Shown piece by piece: positions 1-11,563 of a DNA stretch of 64,000 bases. The stretch is from assembly GCA_027382625.1 (NCBI GenBank), contig JAJKFJ010020656.1, forward strand, positions 62,001 through 126,000, read 5' to 3'. Position numbers and translations under genes: made by a program. Under the pieces are notes generated by a model. That model worked only from the letters and a program-made list of their open reading frames with translations, was not told the origin of the DNA and ran no database searches. Position 1 is the first letter of the stretch, and the number at the start of each line of letters is the position of its first letter. The stretch comes from Tetmemena sp. SeJ-2015 (lineage: Eukaryota > Ciliophora > Spirotrichea > Sporadotrichida > Oxytrichidae).

Positions 1-492
1 AAATGTTGAGAAGGCCAGCGCGCATATACTCTCGCCTTTGAAAGTTGCTTTGCAGATGAGGAAGTTAGGAGTTGCAGCTGTTCGTCATCGCACTTCTAAG
101 TTTCAACATGTTGCACATCAATTATTTGATTGATCCTCAAACTCTCGCCACTAAGCGCACTTCAGTTTGAGTAGCCGCGGAAGATTCTTCATAGAAGTTT
201 CCTTATCTCAAGATCTCTTCCCGTAGACTGTCAGCCAACCACCTCTATCGTTAAAATTGTTGCATAACGTACAAACTTGAATCGAGTGAAAGCGCGTTAT
301 AGACTTCACTTAAGCCATTATTATAATAATCTGAAATTATATTACGACTAGTGCTCAGGTGGAGAGGGATACGTGAAGTATCTGTATGTGCTGACGAAGC
401 TGTGGTTCACAACAACACCTTCATGAAGAAGATTGGTACAAGAAGCACGATAAAATCATAGAAGTTTCGAGTAGAAAGTAAATATAACTACA

Positions 493-507
493 GTGCTCTT
501 CCGATCT
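493..507 (+). other. Illumina-adapter-like 15-mer
   Basis: GTGCTCTTCCGATCT matches the 3' end of the common TruSeq adapter. It may be a trimmed-read remnant at an assembly join. The inverse complement of 14 of these bases occurs at 3203-3216. Confidence 0.5.
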
Positions 508-3202
508 GCAGGAATCAGCGAAGACTCAGCTTAGAAGCCTTATCTGTCCTTCATTCTCCTCTCTATCAAGCGAGAGCAGTAGGTTGCGTTCCTTAAGAAG
601 CTCAGTAGAGAGATCACAGACGGTGAGATCGTTCTACTCGTCGTACAAACTCAGCTACCACAAGATAAAGAAGCGAAGAGGCATGAGCTGCTGAGTTTTG
701 ACATTCACTCCTCTGTTTTAATTTCCATACTCGCCAGAGTTATATTACTGGAACTTAGTTATAGGGGACACTATAAGAAGCTGCTGGTCTATCACTTGAT
801 GCATGATTAAGCTATCGAACAGAGGATTTAATAGTGAGTAGTTGTAAGAGAGTGGTGGAAGAGAGAAGACAAAGTTATTTGCGAGATAGTAGAGTGAATA
901 TTTAGGAAAAGTTATTTAAGCCTTATATTTATGATGACTTAAGTCACTTTGTGCTATTGAAGAAGGATTCTTAAGAGTTCCTGTCTCTCCCTCTGTTGCG
1001 GCCAGATGGACGGCATTCCTCATCTTCGAACCTCTCCCGATCTATGTGGCATCTTCGTCGCTGGCTGGGCAGGATATAGAGTATGGAGTTGGGCCTTTGT
1101 GACTTCCCACCCTCCCCCCCCCGATGCTTGATTTTTGCTTCCGTGCTCTGAAAATACCTTTGCTCTCCCTTCATTAAGTAGATTCAGTGCCAGTTTCTCT
1201 ACCACAGTTAAGACTTCTAAAAAGCCTTACTAGGAGAAGGTATGGATACTTCTGAAGGCTGCTCAAGACCATTCGTACGTTTGATAACGTATTCTCTGCT
1301 CTTGGTAGTTTTCCTCTACTTAGAATCTCTTTCCTTTTGTTGTGCATCATTCAGTTATGAATCTCTTTGAGGTAGCCTGCACGCTACAGGTAGCAAGGAC
1401 GCCAAGAAGAACCTTTCGTTCTTGGCAAAACTTGTTGAGAGTTGTTAACCTTGTTAGGATGAGAGGTGCATTATTTTTAATTTTCACACTGACTACATTA
1501 TTAGTGACTGAGATCTCAGGATTATTTGGGATATCCATGCATGTTCACATCATTTGTTTTGAGAGCTTTCTTTCTCATCAGCAGAATTGCTTTGAGGTAC
1601 GAGATCTTTGTTCCATACATTGTCGAAGGAACAACATACCAACTAAGATTATTGTTACTCCATATGAGAGTTCTACCTGCGTGAGATGAGGTATCCTGTA
1701 GAGGTCTCCTGCTTCGGGACCTGTGCCAAACTTTTTGGCGCTCCTCACCTTAATCGCTTAACATTCAAGTGTCCACCATCTTGCTCTGTTGCTCGTTTTT
1801 CTAATTTAAAATCAATAGTTATGTATTATTGGATCGAATCCTGAACGAAGTAGAAGTGCTACTATTAATTAGTGAGACCTGTGTTAGTAGTGATGACTCA
1901 AGCTTGAAAGTGATGCTAGAGAACTTAAGGCTGGTGTAACAGTGCATATGTTTGTGAATATGGAGCCTCCTTGTATATTGGTGGGCTCCATTAAATAGTA
2001 TACTAAGTTATACTTTATAAATCTATATTTAGTATGCTAATTACTAATAATGTGTGCTGCCAACTTAATTTATAAGCCAGGTTCATATCGTCGTGCAATT
2101 GATTATATTATGTTAGCAGTCTATTTTTAAGCCTTTTCGTGACGTCATATATTTTACTTATTGATAATGGTGCACATACGAATACCGTAGGATACTAATC
2201 TGGTTGTAACTTAAAATTCGTATGTTCAAACTATTTCAAGTTTCATGATATAATGTAGATATTAATATATTATTTTATTTTTTTTGTGGAGTAAAAAAAG
2301 GAAGTTATGAATATTTATGTATCTTTATCAAATAACTGACATCTTGTGCACTCTGATGTTCTCGTCCGATCTTGCACCTAGGCAACAGCATACATAATAA
2401 TATGTGGCGGGCTCTTCATAATTAAAATTTGAATTTAAGATGAACCAACCTAGCTAAGAGACAATACAACCTTAGCAAACACAAGCTAACTAATTTCGGA
2501 ACAGCAACCAAACAGATGCTGTGTGCACTAAGTGCAAGGGAGAGCTCTTTGAACTTGAGCTCGAGCAAAGATCTCTGTGCTTTAAATTGTCAAGCCAAAG
2601 ATATTTGAGAAGTCGGTGGGCGTTTAAAACCTATCGCACCTGATGCTCCTCTTGTTTGCTGCTCCAGAGATCAATGAGGAGAAGAAACTTTTTGAATGCG
2701 AGTAATATCAACGACAGTTCGAATATCCTCGAGCCTCAAGCGGCACATCAAGGAAGTCCACCTCAGACAAACCTAAGATCTATATGAAGCATTAGAGAGG
2801 GGGACGGTCGCTATCCTTGCTCAACTTTGAGGCAACGATCTCTCACTCTGCTTTTCCGTCAAGTGGAAAACACATGGAGAAGAAGCCATGGCTGATTTCG
2901 TTAATTGAGGATAAAGGAAACTGTTAAAGATGTCCAGCTTAAGAGGCAGCACGATCCTTGACAAGGTTCACTAAAAGAAGCAAGAGGAAGAAGAGAAGAT
3001 TTGAGGTTCATGAATCAGAAAGCCTTAGGTATTGGTGTCAGTAAAGTTTCAGCTAGCTCAAAGCAAGACATCCATGCTGAGAGTTGTAACATTGGGAGGA
3101 GTGTGTTCAAATTTACCTCCACCTTGCTATGCGAAGCGAAGAGACACCATCATACAAGAAAGAGTATGATTACAAGATCTTCCCTTACGAATACCTTGTA
3201 AA

Positions 3203-3216
3203 AGATCGGAAGAGCA
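3203..3216 (-). other. Illumina-adapter-like 14-mer, inverted copy
   Basis: AGATCGGAAGAGCA begins with the 13-base universal Illumina adapter stem. It is the exact reverse complement of bases 494-507. The sequences flanking the two copies are not alike, so this is not part of a longer inverted repeat. Confidence 0.5.
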
Positions 3217-3391
3217 GAGGTCTTGAATTCGCAACGAACTGACAGTGTTGAGAGAGCGAGAAACAAAAACTTGAAGTACGTTCTTCATCTTCTGGTTTAT
3301 CTTATCGATCATTGTTACATCCCATTGCCTTCAAATGGGAGATCGACACTAGAAATTTCTCAGCACGAGGACGCAACAGTACTAGCCTTAC

Positions 3392-3650
3392 TGCCTATCT
3401 CACTCGACCTCGTAGTGAGGTGGTGAAATTAGGGAGTTGCATGGAGTTGCATGAGTTGGATTCGTGCACAGAGATCTCAAGCCAGAGAAACTCATGATAA
3501 ACTTTGAACCAGTCAGAAGCAACTGTCATAGACTTCAACAGAGTTTGTAAGAAGAGAAAACATTGAGGTAGCATCTCGTTGCAAGGAACTGCAGGCTACT
3601 CCCATAGAGACAGACTTGGCTCAACGTTTTTCTAGTGCAGATAGGGTAAT
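3392..3650 (+). pseudogene. Decayed protein-kinase fragment
   Basis: The reading frame is broken, but kinase landmarks appear in the right order on the plus strand. A stretch resembling the helix before the catalytic loop (SEVVKLG... LHEL) is followed by VHRDLKPEK at about 3464-3490, then IDFNRVCKK in another frame at about 3528-3556 where DFG is expected, then LQGTAGYSHRD at about 3579-3611 where GTxxYxAPE is expected. The DFG glycine reads Asn and the APE motif is lost. No glycine loop or ATP-binding lysine was found upstream. The order suggests an AGC/CAMK-type serine/threonine kinase that has decayed. It lies some 450-700 bases inside the G4T4 border, so it may belong to the transposon. 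Confidence 0.5.
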
Positions 3651-4071
3651 CATTTGTGTTTCTATAGTTGCAATCATAGCTTAGAATTGCGATATTGAAA
3701 CCAGAGGAAAAGTCACTACTATTGTGAAAGTGAAGATGATGCGATATAATTCGCAAACAAGACATTGTAAGATAGAAACAAGGTATTCAGTAACGCTTTG
3801 AAAAAAATAGTTAGTAAAATCTAAAAGTAATATATCAATTCAACTATGAAACCTAACACTCAGTTATCTGAGATAGAGGAAAGCACTGTAATAGGTTTAG
3901 AAAAGTTCATCGAGAATATGAACAGACGTCTATATGGTCAGCGTTCTATAATTAATTTAAAGAACCAAGTTTCGAATCTAATTTCAAATTAAAAAAGTAT
4001 TAATAAAAAATAAATTTATATATTATACACAAATCTGAACACAACTTATTTTCACTTTCTTATCATATTAT

Positions 4072-4088
4072 GGGGTTTTGGGGTTTTG
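4072..4088 (+). repeat. Internal G4T4 telomere-type repeat, transposon-end-like
   Basis: Two full GGGGTTTT units plus one G, 17 bases in all, followed by AAT. G4T4 is the telomere repeat of spirotrich ciliates. It is internal here, with unrelated DNA on both sides, as in the terminal repeat of TBE transposons rather than at a real chromosome end. Confidence 0.8.
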
Positions 4089-4631
4089 AATGGTTCACAC
4101 CGCAATATCTTATCGCTATTGATTCAAACCAATGAATTGAAGCAACAGGGCTGTTTAATAACATTTTTTTATTTTAAATTAACTTGCGATAGAGAAGTTA
4201 GATATTCTGAAAGAAAATAATAAATTTAGTATTTTAAATAAGAAACTGTTTAATTTTAATCCTCATTTCAATTATAAATTGAATATAACTTCTCTTCTTA
4301 ATTTAGTGACGTAGTCATTTAAGTTTGAATCAAATTTCAAAAGCCAAACATCTTTTCACTATTACTCATATCTACTTAAACATTTATTTATCAGCTCACT
4401 TCCCAATCTATCTAAATCTGCCTAATTATTATCAAGGGTATATAGGCTGTCAGTATTTTGTTTTATAAGAAAATCTTAACATTCTGAAAGAGCAATTATA
4501 AACCCTACTGTAATAATTTAATAAATAAATCTTAGTCTGGATGCAACATCAAAAAGCTAGAGTCAAAACATAAATAATAAAAGACACGTTTTATATATGG
4601 TTGATTGAGTGAAAAAAATAAGAAGACAATA

Positions 4632-7600
4632 GTGCGGATCCTTATTTAGAGACATCGATATTTACTCTCGCCCCATCAACCTCACCTACAAAGGCAAGCA
4701 GTCATTCTAAATCATAAAATAAATTATATTTTATTATCCATAATTTAAATTCAGAAGCACATTCGGTGGTGCTATTTCCTTATTTATCATCCTCACTATC
4801 GCAGGTCTAAACTTATTAAAAAATTTAAGTTTAAAATTACAGTGCCTTCATAAATATAGCTGCCTATAAAACGAGTGACATGGTCAAACGAAACTTGTCA
4901 GTTGTGAAAAAGAATACTTTAATCTCGCAGTCTAACTCTTACGTGCCTCCTGAGAATATCTCATCCAAAAATATTACCTTTGCTTTCATGATGAGCGATT
5001 TCTTAGCAGAGGGCGTCTTTAATGATCCCTACTACGGCTAGTTCTACCTGCGCTAAAGTTTTGTGAATATTATAACTGCTCCAGACGGCTCGACCTCAAG
5101 GGAGTTTATAGAACTTGACGTGCCATTCTCATAGTGCAAAATTGGGGTGAACTTCAACTATCCAGATGTTGAGGAGGCGTCTCAGTACAACATAGAAAAT
5201 TTCTTTTGCTCTGACTGGCAGAACCTTACCCTCCAGGGTAATTGGTACTCACCACAGTATAAGATCGTCCTGTTGCAATTTTAGAGGTGTTAGGGAAGCC
5301 CTTGTGCAACAGACGCTGAAATGCAAGCTTGGATGATTAACAAATGGGTCTAGTAGGTTATTATAAGCTCTTACTTCGATATTAATTTTGCTTCTTATTT
5401 TTCAAATGAGTTAGAGATATTGGAAACTATGATAAGCCTGTGAACTATTTCTTGGACGACAGCTACCTTGCAATGGAATTCGGAAGGACTACTTTCAACT
5501 CTATGTATTTCAAAGTAGACACACTTAATCTGAATGAATAGACATAATACTTTTTTAAAGAATGATGACCTGCTTGGGTTTCTGGATTCTACCAAAGTAG
5601 ATAAATTCTATCAGATGTCCCATACCAAACTTATAATAATAATAATAATAATAACAACGCATTTTAGACGAACTAGCGTCTTGCGTGTTATATGTTAAAC
5701 TTAGGGAAGTCATAACGACCACTCCCGTGTTAATCAATCACAATCGTTCATAATCTTGCCTCTTCTGTTGAGCTCTTCGAATAGTATGGGCTAATAGATT
5801 GTGTTGTATGCATCTGAGAAGTCTATGAACCAAGCATAGTCCCAGGATTCGCTTGCTAATTCTTCAATCAGTTCTTGTGTAGGGTATTAAATTTGAGAGC
5901 CAGGTCTGAAACCATGTTGATTTTTGTCAATCATAGCCCATTGGGCATCTGAATCAATTCTTCAAGAAAAGTTTCCATTCCTTTCCTGATTGGGGAATAG
6001 GCAGCTAGAGGTCTTATTCTACCAATTGGTGGTATGTTAGTATCTTCTTTGGATAGAAGGAATAAATTGGCTTCAAGATTCTCCTTGGGAGTGGGTCTCG
6101 AACCCCTCATCCATTGTTCAAGGAACGCCATAAATTCTTCGCCGTTTCTACGTTTTCTTATCCATTTGTCTGATATTCCATCGGGTCCCAGGGCTTTGTC
6201 AGCAGATATATTTCTGATTACATCTGACATTAAAGGGCCAAGGGCTTTATAATAATAATATGTTCCAAGTTCAAGTTGATTAAAGTGGACATATTTTTTC
6301 CGAATGGGTTTGTAATAGATACTAGAAAGCATCTGAATAAACTTCTTTGCAATAAGTTTATCAGTGTCCCATATGCTTTCGCCTCTGATAACTTGAACAA
6401 ACTTCGATTCCTTGTATTTTTGGAGCTTTTTAGCAAGAGCGTGGACTTGTTTCATGTCTCTGCAATCCCAGGCATATCTAATTCTTTCGAGGATTGTGTC
6501 TCTGGAGACAGTATGATTCTTAAGTGCTCTTAGAGTTTTTTAAAGTTTCATTTGTTTTGCTCCGAAATTTAGTTCACCCTTCCTCAGAATTCTGTTCACT
6601 TTTTCTTTACCGATCCGTATAGTTTATCGGTATACTTTTCTGATCTGAAATTGTCTGACAAGGAAAAGATGGTCTGACGATGAAAGTCTGACTTCTTTCC
6701 TTTCCGTTGGAATTGTAGGGGAGTAGATGTAGTCGATCTTGGAAACACCTTCTTAGCCAGTTCGAGTGATGGCAAAGTCATTGTTGACAAATTTTGAGAG
6801 GTAGTTAAGGTCTCGGGCAAGAATGTTTTTCCCACCATTAGATCTCATGTTTTAGTCAATGTGTTCTCTAAAGATGTCATGTCGATGCTTTTCAGAGAAG
6901 GGGATGTAGGCATTAATGATGTTGATACCCAAGTCTAAGAGTCTAGTAATTCCAATGTTGGACATAGAGGTTTCAAATAGGACTCTTCCAAGGTTCTTCT
7001 TGATGTAAGTTAGGGTACCATGTCTAGTAGGTGTGGACCATGATTTGGCCACGTGAAATTCGTATCCTTCGATAGGAACCGCGGTGTTCATGTTTTCTTG
7101 GATGCATATGATCTCTGGCTTGTAGGTATTAACCTAGTGGAGGAGATCTATGACCTTTTGGGGGTTAAACCCAGCGCAATTCCAAGATAAAACAGAAAGT
7201 TTGTTCTTCTGTAGAAGGTATGGACCACTCATAGCACTCGTCCTATTTATTACCTTCCTTATTTAATAATACCAAACTTATATTTTGAGTTTAGTTTTAG
7301 TTTGATTTTCTATTTTGGTTTAGGTATTTTACCTCTTCTGATAAAGATGGAGGAGGTGAGGGGGTTTATTTTTACCAAAACCTCTAACTGGATAAGGAAT
7401 TTGACATTTATGATAGGCAAGTTTACTCTGTGGCTTCCCTTCTTTAGGATGTATCCAAATATATAAATAAATGAATTATGATGTAGGAGGTTTTTATAAT
7501 TCGCTTTTCTTCATCGGGCTTATAGTATTTTCCAAACTGCAGGAGTCTATTTTCTTCTCCTCACTTATAAGTAAGTTATATTAGGTGGAGCTCTTTAAAG

Positions 7601-9227
7601 GGGGAAATCCATTTTTCCAGTTAGAAAACTAGTCTCTCGAAACCTCCTACGCCTAGTTAGATATTTTATGAGAAATTAATAAATATTTTGAGGAGATAGC
7701 TCGATAGCCAATGTTAAACAGATCGATTGTAGAAGTCCAGATCATGGCTGAATTGCTAGTCGCTCGCCGAAAAAGTACTGCTCAAATTTTAATTATTTAA
7801 GAAAAGAAATGAAAAGCAGTAATGAATATTTCCATGCATACTTTATAGATTACTGGATAAACTCCCCTATTTGGGTTCCAATTTTATAATTTTATCTATA
7901 TTTAAGAATGAGTAATTGAATAGCAGAGCTCTTCAAAATTACTTACTCAGAGTATCACCTAGGATCTTCAGTCGAGTCAATGGCACATTTCAACTATAGT
8001 TATTTATACTTTTATTCAATGATATTATTTCTAAAGGCATAATTAGGAGAATAGTAATGTATTTAAGCAACCGCTGGAGAATATAAGTAAATAGAAGGGA
8101 CATCATAATATTCGAATTGTATTATATACATTTGCAAATTCGCCTTGATCAAAGCATTAACTTGCTGTTGGCGGCGAAAACTATAATCTGTTCCCGGTGC
8201 CTCCATGGAAGAGCGCAAAATGTCGCTGTTGCTCAAGGGAAAGTAAAAAATTGTGAAGGAGCTAGACGCTATTAACCTAGTCAATAGACTCAGAAAGCTT
8301 GACTACAAACAATTTGTCATATTTTTGCTAATCTTTAATTGTTTTGTTGACCTTTTACTATCTCTGAGTCTGAATAAGGATCAATCGTATCTACTGCAAT
8401 TCTAGAAAAAGAATTTGATAGACGATGACGACTCAGAAAATTCTAACCCAAATTTTCCATTTAAATTAGAACCTTGTTTTTAATTCCTCAAGCTCGGAAA
8501 ATGAGTTTGAGGGGAGTGTGAGTGTAGTGAGGAAATTTACACACTAGAAATATTTCTACCCTGGTTAGAATTAGGATATTTAGTAGAAGAAGCAGTTAGA
8601 AGAGGCACTCATTCTTTACTCTCAAGTCAAAAACCTCGACGTCATCGATAAAAAAATCATTATGGGGCTTTTCATAAAAAATGGCTGTGATATACTGAAT
8701 TTGATTTCTTAATTTTCACTAGGAAGACTGATTAATTAAGAAATGTGTCTTACTGTGTAATTTTAAATTTTTAAGACTCCTATGATAGAAGAACTGGGTC
8801 AGAAAATGAGAGACATGCTACAAAATAAGTCTAAGAATGGCTCTGAGGAGCCACAAAACCACGAAACTTCAGAGGACACGCAAAAGAAGTGCAAGCACGG
8901 AATGCAAGCTACAAACTTGAAGGAGAACGGGGTTATGATTGGGGTTAAGAATACAGAGAGAACTTTAAATTATAAGGTGGATGACTCCTCCCCTTAAAAG
9001 TACTCTGGAAATAGAGCGATCAAAATTTAAATGAAGAACTTGCCACATCTCTCTCCTGTTAAGAACTATGAAGAAAAGCCGCTCCCTTAGCAATCTCCTA
9101 AAAGAAGAAAGCAACTCAGTTCTAAAAAGAAGAGTGCCAACGTAATTCATTATAAAGAATACATACAAGTCAATTCATTTATACTTTAATTCTTGAGGGG
9201 AAGAATAAGAAGGGCAAAAAATTGACT
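4632..9227 (+). CDS. Ciliate multi-spanning membrane protein, split by IESs and a LINE
   Basis: The gene can be followed through several segments with UAA/UAG=Gln. It opens near 4632 with DIYSRPINLTYKG, then a hydrophobic segment after TFGGA, then a soluble domain (4860-5560). It resumes after the LINE at about 7370 with a second conserved block, GGFYNSLFFIGLIVF (about 7483-7530), a typical C-terminal membrane region, then a cytoplasmic tail rich in K, S and E ending at TGA 9225-9227. I recognise this as a widespread ciliate protein type of unknown role. Clean IESs lie at 4708-4752, 5410-5432 and 7454-7485; another interruption near 4803-4842 could be an IES or GT-AG intron. Single-base shifts occur near 5553 and 8480. 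The start Met was not identified. With a LINE in one allele it may be a pseudogene, unless the insertion is removed during macronuclear development. Confidence 0.6.
4708..4752 (+). other. IES, 45 nt, pointer ATTC
   Basis: ATTC at 4704-4707 is repeated at 4749-4752. The 45 nt between are very AT-rich and contain no GT-AG intron borders at this place. Removing 4708-4752 joins KQSF to RSTFGGA in one frame, restoring a conserved block of the membrane-protein family. Confidence 0.85.
5410..5432 (+). other. IES, 23 nt, pointer ATGA
   Basis: ATGA occurs at 5406-5409 and 5429-5432. Removing 5410-5432 joins YFSN to DKPVNYFLDD in frame. The uncut sequence reaches a TGA a few codons on. Confidence 0.8.
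5622..5635 (+). repeat. Target-site duplication, left copy
   Basis: ATACCAAACTTATA, repeated exactly at 7269-7282. The two copies bracket the LINE. The left copy is followed directly by the ATA/TAA microsatellite that forms the LINE 3' tail. Confidence 0.85.
5745..6500 (-). pseudogene. LINE reverse transcriptase, N-terminal half only
   Basis: The minus-strand frame contains DKALGPDGIS (RT motif 1), IRPLAAYSPIRK (motif 2 region), then QHGFRPG and FIDFSDAYNTI (motif A, with its catalytic Asp). The frame then runs into the 3' tail; no YADD-type motif C, thumb or RNase H region is present. The copy cannot encode an active polymerase. The gene is AT-rich and uses TAG/TAA as Gln like its neighbours. 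Confidence 0.8.
6590..7215 (-). pseudogene. LINE endonuclease domain (APE type)
   Basis: Minus-strand translation begins near 7210 with LSWNCAGFNP, the N-terminal motif of APE-type LINE endonucleases, followed by ICIQEN (catalytic Glu region), YIPFSEKHRH, ILARDLNYLSKF (where most LINEs have GDFN) and SSDHLFLV near the end (SDH motif). Frame changes and in-frame stops occur, so it is broken or carries sequencing errors. It is followed on the same strand by the reverse-transcriptase segment. Confidence 0.75.
7269..7282 (+). repeat. Target-site duplication, right copy
   Basis: Exact copy of 5622-5635, flanking the endonuclease (5') end of the LINE. Confidence 0.85.
7454..7485 (+). other. IES, 32 nt, pointer GATGTA
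   Basis: GATGTA lies at 7448-7453 and 7480-7485. Removing 7454-7485 turns a frame ending in TGA into SLLQDVGGFYNS, restoring a conserved block of the host gene family. The excised segment is nearly all A and T. Confidence 0.88.
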
Positions 9228-11194
9228 TTAGATCTCCAAGATTATAAAAACTGAAAGTAGTTATTTTCGTCCTAATTATTTAAGACATACTAGAAAATTG
9301 ATGGGATAGAGACGGAGAGTGTTTATAACATATAAATTCAGCAAGAGAGTAGAGACAAGGTCCTTGACTCTGAGAATTTGAACATAATATGCAAGCTAAA
9401 GAAAAATTATAATAAATTCAACTTCTATATGAGCAGTTTTTAGATAATTTGAGAATTTAGACAAGATTATTGCGAAAGATTTGAAAATGCTTTTGAAGAT
9501 AACAATTTTGAATAAGGAGTATATTGCTATGTAATTATTATAAATATGAATTTGAGGATAAATTAAAAATCTCTAAGGGAATATTATAAAGATATTTTGA
9601 GGAACTTTCTATACAAAAGTTGGCCCATCTCTTCATTTGATGCAGAAACACTGCCCTCCTTAATGTATTTTAAAGAAACATCAAGGGGAAAAATTATATT
9701 AAAATTTACTGACTCTCTCTTTCTGCTCTCATTAATGAGTTTCTAGCATCTGTTTGACAACGCTAAGCTAAATAAATCTTCAATTAGAATTGGCAACATG
9801 AAAATAGCATTGGTCTTCAGCTTAAAATTAAAACATCACGATAAAATTTGTTGTTCAAAGAAGTATAAGGTGAAGTAAATTATAGTTGGAATTTTAATTA
9901 AAATCGGTGATTGGTTAAAATAATAAATGGAGAGTTGTAAAATGGTGTCAGTTGAAATCGCAGATTCACCCCCTGATCTGCAGCTTGTTCGATAGCTTAT
10001 CGAAAATTAATATGAGTTTCTTCTTTAATCATCTTCGTTGCTCCTCACAGCAGCGAGATATGATTCACCCACTCTTCATCATCTTCATCTTCTTCTTGTC
10101 TTGAACTTGTGTCGCTTATAACTCTTGACTGAGCGCTCCCACACAAAAGTTGCAAGGATAAAAAGTTCTTAGAATTTAATGCTGAATCTAATGGTCTAAT
10201 AATTATTTAAATTGGACACACTTCAACTGCCACTCATTTATTCCATTTTAATTTAATATATAATTTAATTCTCTTTTTTATTAAATTCTCAGGTATATTG
10301 GGGGGTTTTATATTGCAAACATGGAATTTTAATATTTAACGTCTTTTAATTAATTTGAATTAGAAATGTCTTTTCATATATTCCTCATTTAACTGTCTTC
10401 TCATTTCTTTTTTGAATATCTCGAATAAGTGATCTAGATTGTTTATTTTGTTGCTATTCTTGTCTCAGCTACCTCTCTTCTTTTCAATCTCCCGGAACCA
10501 ACATCTAAGTCTCCACTCTCGAAAAAAGTGGCAGCTGTGTTTTTTAATTCCTGAACTACATTATTTTTGAATCTGACCACCAATTCTCAAAGATTTTAGC
10601 TGCTATCATTATTCCTTGAGGATAATGTTCGAAAAAGAGGGGTTCTAATTTAATGAGCTGCAGCTTCTGAACAATTACTTCTGTTGAACGGCGATTTTGC
10701 TCTCCAAACTTCACGAATTCCTCAATTGCACATTCACACAAAGCCAGATATGGATTATCATTTTATAAAGCAAAAGTACCCATCCTCAAGACTCAAAGGC
10801 CATCAAGTCTCTCGACTGCTCCCTAATAGGCGTTGATGTGAATGCTAGATTTCCAATTTTATATATTTTTATTTTTATTATAAATATATTGCTTATTCTC
10901 TCAACCCCCTTTAAAGCCTCATAGTTATAATTAAATCTATCTTTAATCTTATCGCTCTTCTTTCCTTAACACTACTCAGATCATATTCTTACTACCACGA
11001 GCATTTTTTATTGTGCTTATTTTATGATCTTCTCCCTAAAAACTTGATCAATTTTCCTCTCCCTCCACTCTCTTACTATTTATTCTTGATGGAATTAATT
11101 TGATGTTAATCATGGGAGGTGTATGATAATAGTACAAAAAGAGGGTTGTAGCTCGATTTATTATTATATATTAAACCATCTAGGATAATAAAAT
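9228..11194. other. No confident gene; decayed or intergenic stretch
   Basis: At 9240-9450 short plus-strand frames read like a continuation of the preceding tail (EDI/ENL-type residues) and may be extra exons or IES-broken sequence. A TGA-free plus-strand frame at about 9640-10200 is long but has no recognisable motif and may be chance in AT-rich DNA. From 10200 to 11190 I see AT-rich sequence with no supported gene; the last 90 bases are the likely eL22 promoter. Confidence 0.4.
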
Positions 11195-11563
11195 ATGGGT
11201 AAGCAAATCTTTAAGAAGGGCCAGAAGCAGGGTAAGAAGATCGCTCTGAAGTTCGTGATTAACTGCCAGCTCCCCATTGAGGACAACGTCATCGTGCTCA
11301 ACGACTTCGAGAACTACCTCCGCCAGCACATCAAGGTCGATGGCAAGGCCGGCAACCTCGGATCCACTGTCTCCGTCGCCAAGGACTCCACCAACATCGT
11401 CGTCCAAGCTTCCATCCCCCTCTCCAAGAGATACCTCAAGTACCTCACCAAGAAGTACTTAAAGAAGCAAGATCTGAAGGAGTACCTGAGAGTCGTTTCT
11501 ACCGGCAAGAACCAATACTAACTTAGATACTTCAATATCCAAAGCGACGAGGCTGCTGAATGA
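11195..11563 (+). CDS. RPL22: Ribosomal protein eL22 (large subunit)
   Basis: A compact single-exon gene of 122 codons. Its product is a eukaryote-specific protein on the surface of the 60S ribosomal subunit. Visible features are a Lys-rich N-terminus, FVINCQLPIED, the central VDGKAGNLGS and the C-terminal KYLKKQDLKEYLRV, all typical of eL22. The normal family ending YxLRYF(Q/N)I is reached only by reading TAA at 11519-11521 as Gln; the frame then continues to TGA at 11561-11563 with the usual acidic tail (SDEAAE). This is direct evidence for the ciliate code. Codon use is strongly C-ending, as expected for high expression. No IES or intron is needed. Confidence 0.95.

Larger units (their letters stand above)
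1..4088. mobile_element. Probable decayed right portion of a TBE-like (telomere-bearing) transposon
   Basis: The only strong element signal is the right border: 17 bases of G4T4 repeat at 4072-4088 followed directly by AAT. TBE elements of Oxytricha end in a 17-base C4A4 telomere-type repeat within their inverted repeats and insert at ANT targets, so sequence, length and flank all fit. No matching C4A4 left end is visible, so the element would start left of the window or be truncated. A broken kinase-like frame at about 3392-3650 agrees with my recollection that one TBE reading frame carries a zinc finger plus kinase. No transposase could be read; the rest shows only short broken frames on both strands. 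What is seen: the repeat and the kinase remnant. What is inferred: that they belong to one element. Two adapter-like 14-mers lie inside, so assembly error is possible. Confidence 0.42.
5636..7268 (-). mobile_element. Short non-LTR retrotransposon (LINE), antisense insertion
   Basis: Bounded by 14-base direct repeats (5622-5635 and 7269-7282). On the minus strand an apurinic-type endonuclease comes first, then a reverse-transcriptase N-terminal half, then an ATA/TAA-repeat tail at about 5633-5655 adjoining one target duplication. This is the classic order for target-primed insertion. The element is only about 1.6 kb; full LINEs are usually 3-6 kb. The RT stops after motif A, so the catalytic YxDD region is absent, while both the 5' endonuclease and the 3' tail are present. 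It is therefore an internally deleted copy, not a 5'-truncated one. It lies inside the membrane-protein gene in opposite orientation. Confidence 0.85.
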
